DNA from: a virus
Virus record (IMG/VR): IMGVR_UViG_3300038701_001928
Span: 1-37,443 of that record
Direction: 5' to 3' (one strand)
DNA: 37,443 nt
The translations under genes and the position numbers were made by a program. Shown here piece after piece: positions 8,807 through 18,062 of the stretch. Within the stretch, counting starts at the first letter, position 1; each line of letters starts with the position of its first letter. The notes below the pieces were generated by a model, which saw only the letters and a program-made list of their open reading frames with translations, was not told where the DNA came from and ran no database searches.

Positions 8807-9217
8807 ATGTCAGATGCAATCGAAACCCAAGGGTTTAAACTGGAAATCGGGAATGGTGATTCCCCTTTGACGTACACAGAAGTTAAAGAGATCAAAAACT
8901 TTAATGGTTTTGATGGATCGGCAAGTGAAATTGACGTTACACACCTGCAAAGCACAGCCAAAGAATTTAGGATGGGCATTCAGGATAATGGGCAATTTAA
9001 TGTTGATGGCAACTTTTTACCAGGTGATGCAGGGCAAGACCTTATGCGCGCCGCCCGTGCAAGCCGTGAAATCCAAGACTTTAAAATAACTTGGAGTGAT
9101 GACTCAACCACAACTTTCCAAGGTTTTGTGCAAGGTGCGCCTAGATCCGGCGGTGTTGACGCGATTGTAGAAGCTAGCTTTACAATTCGTATTTCCGGTG
9201 ATATAACAGATTCATAA
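8807..9217 (+). CDS. Major tail protein
   Basis: 136 residues of the short phage tail tube family: GFKLEIGNGDSPLTYTEV, EIDVTHLQSTAKEF, the FNVDGNFLPGD turn and FTIRISGDIT at the end. It polymerises around the tape measure to form the tail tube. A strong AAGGAG Shine-Dalgarno precedes the ATG, consistent with high expression, and a 13-bp hairpin follows the gene. Confidence 0.9.
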   Translation: MSDAIETQGFKLEIGNGDSPLTYTEVKEIKNFNGFDGSASEIDVTHLQSTAKEFRMGIQDNGQFNVDGNFLPGDAGQDLMRAARASREIQDFKITWSDDSTTTFQGFVQGAPRSGGVDAIVEASFTIRISGDITDS

Positions 9218-9237
9218 ATGTAGATTTGTTCATGTGC

Positions 9238-9266
9238 TTGGGGTGTGGTTAATAACCATGCCCCAA
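9238..9266 (+). terminator. 13-bp hairpin after major tail gene
   Basis: TTGGGGTGTGGTT pairs with AACCATGCCCCAA over 13 positions (two are G-U) around a 3-base AAT loop. No T-run follows, so it is more likely a pause, RNA processing or stabilising element than a full intrinsic terminator. It separates the highly expressed tail tube gene from the low-dose chaperone gene. Confidence 0.6.
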
Positions 9267-9292
9267 ACTTCAATTTAAAGAAAGGTAAGTAA

Positions 9293-9664
9293 ATGATTAT
9301 CAGTAAAAACCCCCTAAACGCAGAAGTTATAGTAAGCCTTAAAGGTAAGGAATACACTTTATGTTACGATTGGGAAGCCTTAAATAAAGTTAGGGCACAC
9401 TTTAAAGATGACTCGGTATTAGATCGTTTGCATGGTGTTAATCCGGAAGGCATTGCCAAAATTCTTGAATTTGGGCTTGCCAAACACCACAAAGAAATTA
9501 CAGCCAAAGAAATTATTAAACTTAGCCCGCCATTATTCAAAGTAATTGAAGCCGTTGGCGAAGCGGTCACATTATCATATTTTGGTGAAGATGTACCAGA
9601 AGAACTAAAAGGCGAAAATGTACCAGAAGTGCCTATTAAAGAATCCAAAAAAAAGACTACATAA
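9293..9664 (+). CDS. Tail assembly chaperone, G-like product
   Basis: 123 residues resembling the GTA gp10-like tail protein family and functionally analogous to lambda gpG. It contains NAEVIVSLKGKEYTLCYDWEALNKV, GVNPEGIAKILEFGL and a lysine-rich end (KESKKKTT). AAAGGTAAG Shine-Dalgarno precedes the ATG. The end of the gene carries a programmed frameshift signal that joins a fraction of product to the next reading frame. The chaperone coats the tape measure before tube polymerisation. Confidence 0.85.
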   Translation: MIISKNPLNAEVIVSLKGKEYTLCYDWEALNKVRAHFKDDSVLDRLHGVNPEGIAKILEFGLAKHHKEITAKEIIKLSPPLFKVIEAVGEAVTLSYFGEDVPEELKGENVPEVPIKESKKKTT

Positions 9665-10008
9665 AGGAAGCTTTTAAGCTTTCTTTTAAAATAGGCATAG
9701 ACCCCAAAACATTTTGGAGTATGACTCCTTATCAGCTTAATATCTGTTTAGAAGGATATGAAGAAAACACAATTGATGACTATAATTTAAAAATGTACGT
9801 CATGTGGCACAATGCCATGATTCCTTTATTTGAAAAGAAGCCGGACTTAAAACAATTTATTTATTCTGAAAATCAAGTGCAAGATAGCATTGAAAAACGT
9901 ATAATAAATGAAAAAGAGTTTAAGGCGGCACTAGGGGCATATCAAAAGCGCCGCGATAAGGAAAAAGTCAAAGATGGCAACACTTGCGAAGCTAACAGCA
10001 TACCTTAA
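9293..10008 (+). CDS. Tail chaperone G-T fusion made by -1 frameshift
   Basis: After codon 121 (AAG at 9653-9655) a one-base backward slip continues in the frame that reads DYIKEAFKLSFKIGIDPKTF, then WSMTPYQL, to a stop at 10006-10008, giving about 238 residues. That frame is open from 9640, has no well-placed start before 9721, and its protein matches the small second chaperone domain of alphaproteobacterial phages and gene transfer agents (FWxMTPxxL). This is the counterpart of lambda gpGT, which links the chaperone to tail tube subunits. The stop lies 35 bases inside the tape measure gene. Confidence 0.85.
9649..9686 (+). promoter_or_regulatory. -1 frameshift site: slippery heptamer plus hairpin
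   Basis: The heptamer A AAA AAG (9649-9655) is in the correct phase for the upstream frame. After a spacer of 7 bases comes a hairpin, AAAGGAAGCT (9663-9672), loop TTTA, AGCTTTCTTT (9677-9686), a 10-bp stem with one G-U pair. Heptamer, phase and spacing are the standard design of bacterial -1 frameshift signals. The zero-frame stop (9662-9664) falls at the base of the stem. Confidence 0.9.
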
Positions 10009-11857
10009 CGTCAATTCGGCACAATTTGAATCGGGCATGAAACGTGCCCGATTGGGTTTAACCAAATTTGGGGATGTGGCAAAAAAGAGTGCCACAATTG
10101 CCGCGGGTGCAATGACGGTGGCCGGCACAGCCGCCGCATTATTGGCAACCAGACAAGCCGCGGTTATTGACCAAACAGCAAAAACAGCCACAAAGCTTGG
10201 GGTTTTAATTGGTGATTTACAGGCATATAGACTTGTGGCACAGGAGTCAGGCGTTGCCACAAATACATTTGATATGGCATTGCAGCGACAAACCCGCCGT
10301 GTGGCAGAAGCCGCACAAGGCATGGGCGAAGCGCAGGGCGCGTTAAAACAATTAAATTTGGATGCTAAAGCCCTTGCGCAATTATCCCCTGATAAACAAT
10401 TTTTAGAAATAGCCACAGCGCTTGAAGGTGTTTCAAGCCAAAGTGAAAGAATCCGGTTAGCGTTCAAGCTTTTTGATAGTGAAGGTGTGGGTGTGGTTAA
10501 TATGCTTGGTGATTTATCCGGCGAACTACAAAAAGCCCGTGAATTTAACGACAAATTTAACATTACACTTACCCAAACAGATGCCGCCAAAGTGGAAGAA
10601 GCCCGTGATACATTTGGACGTTTGGGGCAAATTTTGGGGGGCGTAGGTAATACAATTGCCGTTTATTTTTCACCATTAGTAACCGATCTAAGCAATTATT
10701 TGATACAAGCCGGATATGATGGCGAGTGGTTAGGGAAGGCCATAAATAGAGGTATGGCAGTAGCCGCCAAAGCCATTGATTTTGTGCGGCAAAGTATAAT
10801 TGGACTTCAATATTTTATGACTTCCGTTTCACTGTTTATAGATAGAATGATTCTTGCCGCCACAGACAGTTTATTCAATGTGGCAAAAGCCGCGGCAGAA
10901 TTTCCAGTAATTGGCGAACAAATGCGGCAGCTGGCAATTTCTATGAAAACATTGAATGATGCCGCCTATTTGTCCGGAAAAGAAAATATAAACAACCTTA
11001 AAGAACAAGAAAAAGCCGCCGGAAAATATAAAGACACGCTTGATTTAATCACAGAGTCGCAAGATCGCGCAGAAAAGAGGGCGCAACAACGCATTGCATC
11101 AAATACAGGCGGTGGATTCACATTGGGGGATGCAAACGCAGAGAAGAAAGCAGAGAAGAAAGCAGAAGATGCCGCCAAAGCCTTGGAAAAATTAAGGTTA
11201 GAGCATGACAAAGAAAGAATTGCCGCCCTTAAATCAAAAAATGCACTTGAGCAATATGGCGAAGCGGCAAAAGATGTACGCGGTCAAGTCATTTCACTGG
11301 CAACATCCGGACTTAACAACTTGGAAAACAGCTTTCTTGCCGTTACACAGGGCACAAAAAGTTTTGCGGATGCCTTCACAGACATGGCAGCTTCCATATT
11401 GGAAGATATTGCCCGCATGCAAATACGCAATAGCATAACAGGGCCGCTTTCAAGTTTTTTAAATAATGCCATTGGGGGCTTGTTTGGATTTACAGGGGGG
11501 CCAAGCATTACCCGCGGTGCACCAACGGCAAATTTAGGCGCTTATACGGGCGCGGGGTATTCTTATGCATCATATGCCACAGGAAGCCGCAGCATTATGC
11601 GTGACCAAATGGCGCGGGTACATAAAGGGGAAATGATTATACCCGCATCACAGGCAAATAACGGCGGTAGAATGCCACAAATTGTTATTAATAACTATGA
11701 TGCCGGAAACACAGCCGCAACCGCGCAAGCATCACCTAGCGGGGATCGCATAGATGTGGTAATAGATAAAATACAGGCGGGCAACATCCGCCGCGTAGGA
11801 ACGCAAACAGATGCCGCCCTAAGACAACGCAACAAATTACCATTATCAAAGGGATAA
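9974..11857 (+). CDS. Tape measure protein
   Basis: 627 residues, the longest tail gene apart from the tip protein. The N-terminus LTAYLNVNSAQFESGMKRA is typical of tape measure proteins, followed by an alanine-rich hydrophobic stretch (about 35-65), long helical regions, another hydrophobic stretch near 270-300, a lysine/alanine-rich coiled coil (about 380-420) and a C-terminal region with DQMARVHKGEMIIPA, common in this family. At about 0.15 nm per residue it predicts a tail near 95 nm. The start is inside the chaperone extension. Confidence 0.92.
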   Translation: MATLAKLTAYLNVNSAQFESGMKRARLGLTKFGDVAKKSATIAAGAMTVAGTAAALLATRQAAVIDQTAKTATKLGVLIGDLQAYRLVAQESGVATNTFDMALQRQTRRVAEAAQGMGEAQGALKQLNLDAKALAQLSPDKQFLEIATALEGVSSQSERIRLAFKLFDSEGVGVVNMLGDLSGELQKAREFNDKFNITLTQTDAAKVEEARDTFGRLGQILGGVGNTIAVYFSPLVTDLSNYLIQAGYDGEWLGKAINRGMAVAAKAIDFVRQSIIGLQYFMTSVSLFIDRMILAATDSLFNVAKAAAEFPVIGEQMRQLAISMKTLNDAAYLSGKENINNLKEQEKAAGKYKDTLDLITESQDRAEKRAQQRIASNTGGGFTLGDANAEKKAEKKAEDAAKALEKLRLEHDKERIAALKSKNALEQYGEAAKDVRGQVISLATSGLNNLENSFLAVTQGTKSFADAFTDMAASILEDIARMQIRNSITGPLSSFLNNAIGGLFGFTGGPSITRGAPTANLGAYTGAGYSYASYATGSRSIMRDQMARVHKGEMIIPASQANNGGRMPQIVINNYDAGNTAATAQASPSGDRIDVVIDKIQAGNIRRVGTQTDAALRQRNKLPLSKG

Positions 11858-11858
11858 C

Positions 11859-12215
11859 ATGCCTACTTGGCCCGCATCATTACCACAAAATGTTTTGCAA
11901 TCTGGTTTTAATTTTCAGTTGCCAAACACAAGTATTGCAACCGATATGGACACGGGGCCAAAAAAGGTACGCCGCAGAAACACAGCCCAAGTAACAGTTT
12001 ATGCGGTTGAATTACTATTAAACGCCGCAGAACTTGCCATATTTTTAACGTTTTTTAATGAGGATACACAATCGGGATCTTTACGGTTTGATTGGGTAGA
12101 TCCAGTAACACAGGACGCAGCGGAATTTAGATTTAGTGTTTCAGATGGTGCGCCCTCCGTTTCTGCTAAAGAAGGTTTTTTTCAAGTTTCATTTAATATG
12201 GAGAAACTACCATAA
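11859..12215 (+). CDS. Minor distal tail protein (gpM-like position)
   Basis: 118 residues: a WPASLPQNV start, a KKVRRRNTAQVTVYAVELLLNAAELAIFL core and a TQSGSLRFDWVDPVT segment similar to that of lambda-type minor tail proteins that insert at the distal end. Sequence pattern and its place directly after the tape measure fit a gpM-like role. Its stop overlaps the next ATG. Confidence 0.7.
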   Translation: MPTWPASLPQNVLQSGFNFQLPNTSIATDMDTGPKKVRRRNTAQVTVYAVELLLNAAELAIFLTFFNEDTQSGSLRFDWVDPVTQDAAEFRFSVSDGAPSVSAKEGFFQVSFNMEKLP

Positions 12216-12727
12216 TGCCGCCTATTCTTTCAGAAAAAATGAGAACCGCCATTTATGCCCAAGAGTCGCAAGAAGTTTTAGTTTGGCTTTTACACATGGT
12301 GCATGAACAATTTGAAGACGGTGAAATTTATATATGTAATGACCCCACACAAGAGATTGTGGCGGGTGAATATGGCATAGTTTCAAACGGTCAGGAATAT
12401 ATTTATACACCATTTAGGGTTACTTTGCCGCCGGATGAAGATGGTCAAATAGCCCGTACCACATTAAGAATTGATAACATCACGCGTGAATTATCAAGGG
12501 AAGCCCAAGAAATAAATGGCGATCCGATTGTAGGCACTTTAAGTTTTTGTTTGGCAGATCAACCCGATCATATAGAAGCTAGCATAGCGGAAATGCAGTT
12601 TAAAAGCATAAGGGGTGATAAATTTTCTTTAGAATGTGATTTATTCCCTGAAATATTAGACGGCGAACAATTTCCGGCAAAAACATTTAACAACGCTGAT
12701 TTTCCAGGACTCTATAGTGGATTTTAA
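12215..12727 (+). CDS. DUF1833 distal tail protein
   Basis: 170 residues with the DUF1833 pattern: AIYAQESQEVLVWLLHM near the start, then QEIVAGEYGIVSNGQEYIYTPFRVTLP and an ARTTLRIDNITREL strand. DUF1833 proteins occupy the place of lambda gpL in many proteobacterial siphophages, just before the NlpC/P60 protein and the tip protein. It overlaps the preceding gene by one base and the next by 11. Confidence 0.78.
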   Translation: MPPILSEKMRTAIYAQESQEVLVWLLHMVHEQFEDGEIYICNDPTQEIVAGEYGIVSNGQEYIYTPFRVTLPPDEDGQIARTTLRIDNITRELSREAQEINGDPIVGTLSFCLADQPDHIEASIAEMQFKSIRGDKFSLECDLFPEILDGEQFPAKTFNNADFPGLYSGF

Positions 12728-13136
12728 CAAATATGTACTTTCCGGCATTCCCTTTTTAGGCGGTGGTAGAGACTACAACGGCATTGATTGTTGGGGGCTT
12801 GTATGCCTTTTTTATAAAGAACAACTAAATATTAATTTACCAAACTATGATGGTGAATATAATTATGATGATTCAAAGGATTGCGCCAAGGCAATCATTA
12901 GAACATTTAACGATTGCGGCGATTTTGTCCGGATAAATAACCCCTTTGAAGGGTGCATAGTGCTTTGTAAATCTGAAAATCAACCTTTGCATTGTGGCAT
13001 ATATCGCAACGGTGGTAAGATGTTGCATATAATTGAAGGGCAAACCCCGAACATTGAAGAATTAGGCAACCATATATGGACAAACAACAACATACTGGGC
13101 TTTTACAGGTACAAAAAACACAACCTAAGTACGTAG
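12717..13136 (+). CDS. NlpC/P60-type tail peptidase
   Basis: 139 residues of the NlpC/P60 cysteine peptidase fold, analogous to lambda gpK: C25 in NGIDCWGLV is the nucleophile, H92 in PLHCGIY the catalytic histidine, and H104 in MLHIIEG the likely third polar residue. It should cut cell-wall peptides during DNA entry or take part in tip assembly. The start is a GTG at 12717; an AGGA lies 7 bases upstream and no later ATG precedes the catalytic motif. It overlaps both neighbours. Confidence 0.85.
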   Translation: MDFNKYVLSGIPFLGGGRDYNGIDCWGLVCLFYKEQLNINLPNYDGEYNYDDSKDCAKAIIRTFNDCGDFVRINNPFEGCIVLCKSENQPLHCGIYRNGGKMLHIIEGQTPNIEELGNHIWTNNNILGFYRYKKHNLST

Positions 13137-16100
13137 AAAAAGGCAATGCTTTTATACGCGTTAGCCCTTTTGATGTTGGAAGCTATAAAATAGAATTTCC
13201 ACTTGGGGCAACACTTCAAGAAATATTAGAAGTCGCTAAAATTAAATCTTCCTATATTCCAAAAGTTTATATTGGTACGCATCTAATTGATTCGGGGATT
13301 TATCACTTGGTAAGACCCAAAAGAGGGCAAACCGTTTATGTCAATGTTTTACCGCAAAAAGCAGTATTAAAGGCATTGGGGGCTATTGTAGGCATAGCCG
13401 TTGCCATTGCCGCACCATACCTTGCCGCAGCCATTGCCCCTACACTTGGCATTGCCGTGCCCGCCGCGGGCGCATTTTCATTAGGATTTTCAGCTTTAAC
13501 CGCGGGTATTGGGCTTGCCCTAAATACCGTTACAGGACTTATTTTTAATTCTATTGCGGGGCCGGCAACGCCAAAATTATCAAGCGGGGTAAATCCAAAC
13601 AGCACGATTGAAACCCAAAGCCAAACTTATTACATACAGGGTGCAAGAAATGTTGAAGCACCTGGCGCCCCCGTTTCAATATTGCTTGGGCAACATAGAA
13701 TTGTGCCCAAGTTGGCAGCAAAAAATTACACCCGCGTAGAAGGCAACAAAGTATATTCACGCCAATTATTTCAGCTTTCATGGGGGAAACTTGAAATAGA
13801 ACAAGAAAAATTAGGGGAAACACCACTTGAAAGCTATTTAGGTGTTGAGAGTGAAAACATTTTAGATGGCAATTCCACAGGGGATTTAACGTTATATCCG
13901 GCGGTGGTAAATCAACAAAGCTTAACAAAGAATTTAACGGATGCCGCAGATTGGGTGCAAGAAAGAACCATGGCGGATGTGGATGAATTTATAGTTAGAG
14001 TGGTATTTCCAAATGGTTTGGTACGCTATGACAACCAAAACGAAAAACAGCTTTATAGAGTAGCTTTCCAGATTCGATATTCAGAAGTTGGATCAACAAA
14101 CTGGACAACATTTAGTTTGGACGCGCAGCAAGCCAAAGATTCCGCACATATTGTTTCACGCCTATTCAAAGTGCCCCGCGGTCAATATGACGTACAGGTA
14201 AGACGCGCAACCCCAGAACAAAATGATATTAAAATACGAGATGATTTAACTTGGACGGCGCTTGTAAGTTACCGGAATGAAACCCCTGTATTGCTTGATG
14301 GCATGTCTATGAAAGCACTTTCAATACAAGGCACAGAACAACTAAACGGGTCGCCCGATCAATATAATTTGGTAGGCCGGCAAATTGAATGCTTGGATTA
14401 CAACCCTGAAACCGACACTTGGGAAGAAGGATTTACAAATAACCCCGCCGCCATTTTCCGTTATGTATTGCAATGCGGTGGAGCAAAAAAGGTATTTACC
14501 GACTCACGCATAAACCTAGAAAAACTGCAAGAATGGTATGTGTTTTGCCGTGATAAAGGACTCACATATAACGCCTATATTGATTATGCCACAGACAGGG
14601 AAACCCTATTAAGAGAAATTGCCGCCGCGGGCATGGCATCAAAGGCGCAAGTGTATGGCAAATATACGGTGGTAATTGATAATGAAAAAGAAGATATTGT
14701 AAGCCTTATCACGCCACGCAATTCATATGGTTATGCCTTTGAAAAGATTTTTGAAGAATACCCCCACGCCTTTAAAGTCACTTTCCTAGATGAAGAACAA
14801 GGGTATTTCCAAAATACAATTGTGGTCTATGATGATGGATATGACGAAACAAACGCCACAAGATTTGAAGAAATTGATTTTCCTGGCGTCACAAATAAAG
14901 AAGCCGTGCATAAGTTGGCGCGGCATCATATGGCGGTGGTAAGACTCCGCCCAATCATTCACGTAGTAACCATGGATTGGGAACATATGCAATTTAACCG
15001 CGGTGATCGGGTGGCTTTGCAATATGACACCGCATTGATTGGCATACAAGCCGCAAGAATAAAAGCCATAGGCGCGGATTATATAGATGTTGATGAAGAA
15101 ATAGTAATTGAGTCCGGCAAAACGTATGGCATTAACGTGCGCACAAATTCCAACACCTTTGAGCGTTTGACCGTTCAAAACACAGTTGGAACAACAAAAC
15201 GCTTGGAATTATTAACAATTCCTTCAAGTCTTGCGGTGGGTGATTTATTGGCATTTGGTGAAACCGAACGTGAAACCGCAGATATGTTAGTACAGGCCAT
15301 AATTCCACAAGGCGAAGAAAACGCCGTAGTAAGGATGGTGGATTACAGCCCCGCCATTTTCCAAGCCAGTGAAGGCGCTATACCTACATATGAAGCCCCA
15401 ATTACAATACCATCCGAATTTAAAAGACCCGAACCGCCGGAAGTTGTAAGCGTTATCACAGATGAATCCGCCCAAATAGTCAGCATGGATGATTCTATAA
15501 CCAACCGTATGTTAATAACCCTGATTAACAATAACTCCTTTCCGGTGGAAACAATTATATTGGTGAAGCGCGCCGGAGAAGATGAATTTCAACCCGCGGA
15601 TGCCGTTAAATATAGTGATGGCAAAATAGGCATATTCGGTTTGGTGCAGGGCGCAACATATAGCTTTGAATTGCGCTATAGAAGAATTTCAGGATCTAGC
15701 CTATCTAATAACGTTTCAGAAGTTGTGCAGCTTAACAACATTGTATTTACAGGAACATCAAACCCGCCGCCGGATGTACAAAATGTAAACATTGTTATAC
15801 GCGGGGAAACTGCCTTTTTGGAATGGCAAAAAGTCAATGTTATAGATTTATCCCATTATGAGATTCGTTATTTTAGTGCCACAACGGGCGCAACATGGGA
15901 AAGCGGGTTAATCATAGATAACAGTATTGATAAACGGATTACAAGCCGTGCTATTCCATCCGGTATAGGCACATATATGATTAAAGCGGTGGATCGCCAA
16001 GGCAATAAATCAGCTAATGCCGTTTTTGCGGTCACAAATGTTGGCAAGCTTAATAATCTAAATACCGTTCTTACTATTAATGAGGGTGCAACATGGGGCG

Positions 16101-16828
16101 GTGTAAAAGAAGGCACATTTAATGATGGCGGAAATTTAAAGCTTGGCGGATCGCAAAATATTGATGATTACCCCTTAATTGACTCCGTGGACAACTTTGA
16201 TTTTGGCGAAGGGGCATTATTAAACGAAGGCATATATTATTTTGAAGACACGGTAGATTTAGGGGAAGTTTTTGATAATGTCTTAACCGCTTCATATACC
16301 GTTTATGGTGATAGTCTAAGCGATAAAATAGATGATTGGGGGCTTGTCGATTCCCGTTCCGATTGGGATGGCGTAAGTCCGGATGATTACAATGTTGAAT
16401 TACAAGTCAGAACTACGAATGATGACCCAAGCGGAAGCCCTGTTACATGGACAGAGTGGCAGCGATTTAATCCGGTTTCAGAATATACCGCCCGTGGTTT
16501 TCAATTCAGATTGGTTTTAAAATCACTTTCAGAAGATATAACGCCCGTGGTTTCAGCCTGTACGGTGGTAATAGACATGCCAGATCGTGACGAAAGCGGA
16601 AGTGTTTCAGATACAGGCACAAGCGGTTATTATACTGTTACATTTAACGAGCCTTTCAGAGTCGCACCAAATGTTGTAGTGACAGTTAATAATTTGCAAT
16701 CCGGTGATGTGTTAAATGGCCCCGCAAACGTGACTACAAGCGGATTTGATATTAAGGTTACAAATGGCGGCGCAGATGTGGCAAGGTCAATATACTGGCA
16801 AGCGCGAAGCTATGGAAGGCAAACATAA
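13076..16828 (+). CDS. J-like tail tip / host specificity protein
   Basis: 1250 residues, largest protein in the window. Residues 30-90 look like a small beta-grasp domain and 97-160 form a long hydrophobic segment; both recall lambda gpI, here apparently fused to the tip protein. The central part (about 180-800) follows the J pattern (PGAPVSILLGQHRIVPKLAAKNY, YTVVIDNEKEDIV), then fibronectin-type-III-like repeats around 800-1000 (PPDVQNVNIV) and a beta-rich C-terminus. It recognises the host and seals the tip. It overlaps the peptidase gene by 61 bases. Confidence 0.88.
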   Translation: MDKQQHTGLLQVQKTQPKYVEKGNAFIRVSPFDVGSYKIEFPLGATLQEILEVAKIKSSYIPKVYIGTHLIDSGIYHLVRPKRGQTVYVNVLPQKAVLKALGAIVGIAVAIAAPYLAAAIAPTLGIAVPAAGAFSLGFSALTAGIGLALNTVTGLIFNSIAGPATPKLSSGVNPNSTIETQSQTYYIQGARNVEAPGAPVSILLGQHRIVPKLAAKNYTRVEGNKVYSRQLFQLSWGKLEIEQEKLGETPLESYLGVESENILDGNSTGDLTLYPAVVNQQSLTKNLTDAADWVQERTMADVDEFIVRVVFPNGLVRYDNQNEKQLYRVAFQIRYSEVGSTNWTTFSLDAQQAKDSAHIVSRLFKVPRGQYDVQVRRATPEQNDIKIRDDLTWTALVSYRNETPVLLDGMSMKALSIQGTEQLNGSPDQYNLVGRQIECLDYNPETDTWEEGFTNNPAAIFRYVLQCGGAKKVFTDSRINLEKLQEWYVFCRDKGLTYNAYIDYATDRETLLREIAAAGMASKAQVYGKYTVVIDNEKEDIVSLITPRNSYGYAFEKIFEEYPHAFKVTFLDEEQGYFQNTIVVYDDGYDETNATRFEEIDFPGVTNKEAVHKLARHHMAVVRLRPIIHVVTMDWEHMQFNRGDRVALQYDTALIGIQAARIKAIGADYIDVDEEIVIESGKTYGINVRTNSNTFERLTVQNTVGTTKRLELLTIPSSLAVGDLLAFGETERETADMLVQAIIPQGEENAVVRMVDYSPAIFQASEGAIPTYEAPITIPSEFKRPEPPEVVSVITDESAQIVSMDDSITNRMLITLINNNSFPVETIILVKRAGEDEFQPADAVKYSDGKIGIFGLVQGATYSFELRYRRISGSSLSNNVSEVVQLNNIVFTGTSNPPPDVQNVNIVIRGETAFLEWQKVNVIDLSHYEIRYFSATTGATWESGLIIDNSIDKRITSRAIPSGIGTYMIKAVDRQGNKSANAVFAVTNVGKLNNLNTVLTINEGATWGGVKEGTFNDGGNLKLGGSQNIDDYPLIDSVDNFDFGEGALLNEGIYYFEDTVDLGEVFDNVLTASYTVYGDSLSDKIDDWGLVDSRSDWDGVSPDDYNVELQVRTTNDDPSGSPVTWTEWQRFNPVSEYTARGFQFRLVLKSLSEDITPVVSACTVVIDMPDRDESGSVSDTGTSGYYTVTFNEPFRVAPNVVVTVNNLQSGDVLNGPANVTTSGFDIKVTNGGADVARSIYWQARSYGRQT

Positions 16829-16846
16829 AAGGTGGTAAGGTAATTT

Positions 16847-17119
16847 ATGGCAGCAAGGCAAAAAAATGTTGTAGTGATCGAGTCTTATAATTCGGATAAA
16901 GCTTATCCGGACTTTTTAAACATTGACACCAAAACGGGTAATATTGCATGGCATGCGGTGGATAGAAAAGCCGGCCCATTTGCAACGGTTTTACAATTAG
17001 CCCTTGCCAAAGCCACACATTTTAAAACGGTTAAAGAAGCGGAAGCCGCAGTAAGGGCGGTGTTTGGAAATAAGTATAAATTTAGAACATCACACCAAAC
17101 CATTATATTTGAGGACTAA
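16847..17119 (+). CDS. Hypothetical tail-region protein
   Basis: 90 residues, not recognised. It starts with a beta strand (KNVVVIESY), has an FATVLQLALAKATHFKTVKEAEAAVRAVFG helical part, and ends with a short strand. It lies between the tip protein and fibre genes on the same strand, with an AAGGTGGTAAGG Shine-Dalgarno. A tail or fibre-assembly role is inferred from location only. Confidence 0.6.
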   Translation: MAARQKNVVVIESYNSDKAYPDFLNIDTKTGNIAWHAVDRKAGPFATVLQLALAKATHFKTVKEAEAAVRAVFGNKYKFRTSHQTIIFED

Positions 17120-17124
17120 AAAAT

Positions 17125-18060
17125 ATGGCTAGACCTACAGACATTACCATAGACAACGACACGGGCGCAGCCGTTAGAACGGATGTAAATAATGTAAATG
17201 CTGGCTTGGCATCCAACCATATTGGAAACGGGCAACCATCATACATTGTAACCGGTATGGATTACATTGATAATAACGCAAGCATTTGGCAATGGCTTTT
17301 ATATGATGGGGGCGCAGATATTCATTTCATGGATATTGACCCCGCAACGAACAAAACCAGAAAAACAAATAATTTGGATGCGGTGGATCTGGATGATTTA
17401 CCAACCGCGGCGCAGATACAAAACGGCGCAACAACTTATTGTGGCACAGCAACGGGAACAAACGCCTTGGCAGCATCCCCAAGCATTGCCCCTACAGCCT
17501 ATGCCGCCGGACAAAGATTTAGCTTGATTACCGCCGCTCAAAATACAGGGGCTATGACGGTAAATATTGCCACATTGGGGGCAAAGAACCTTAAAAAGAT
17601 TGGCGGCAATAATACCGCATCCGGTGATGTACCCGCAGGGGCATTAATTGAGTTTGAATATAATGGCACAGACTTTATTTTATTAAGCGCCACAAGAATC
17701 CCCGTACTGGCAGATTTGGCAGTAAAAGAAAGAGCCTTGGCATCACCAAAACAAGACCTTGGCAACATATCCGGCGCAACCGCCATTGATTTGGATAACG
17801 GGCGTTATGTTACATACACACCAACCGCCACAACAACATTTACGGTGAGTAATGCAAAGGCATCCGATCAAGTTGATTATGTAAGATTGCGCAGCACGGA
17901 TGCGGGCGCGGAAACGGTGAACTTGCCAGGCACAATAACTTGGTTGACGGATGACGGTTTTGCCCCTGATTTTACAACATCTGGTGATGATGAAATATTA
18001 CTTGTAACGGATGATGGATTTACAACATCCCTTGGTTTTGTGATTAAAACAGATATTTAA
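17125..18060 (+). CDS. Tail fibre protein
   Basis: 311 residues. The start DITIDNDTGAAVRTDVNNVNAGLASN is a common N-terminal module of fibre-like proteins in marine and alphaproteobacterial phages. The remainder is threonine, alanine and glycine rich with short beta strands (AQRFSLITAAQNTGAMTVNIATLG, TPTATTTFTVSNAKASDQVDYVRLR), typical of trimeric fibres. Likely one of the adhesins attached to the tip. Confidence 0.72.
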   Translation: MARPTDITIDNDTGAAVRTDVNNVNAGLASNHIGNGQPSYIVTGMDYIDNNASIWQWLLYDGGADIHFMDIDPATNKTRKTNNLDAVDLDDLPTAAQIQNGATTYCGTATGTNALAASPSIAPTAYAAGQRFSLITAAQNTGAMTVNIATLGAKNLKKIGGNNTASGDVPAGALIEFEYNGTDFILLSATRIPVLADLAVKERALASPKQDLGNISGATAIDLDNGRYVTYTPTATTTFTVSNAKASDQVDYVRLRSTDAGAETVNLPGTITWLTDDGFAPDFTTSGDDEILLVTDDGFTTSLGFVIKTDI

Positions 18061-18062
18061 AA

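Noticed and set aside
9721-10008. Independent gene starting at ATG 9721
   Set aside because: GGAG lies only one base before this ATG, too close for use, and the frame is open back to the slippery site with conserved-looking protein sequence. Frameshift expression explains it better.
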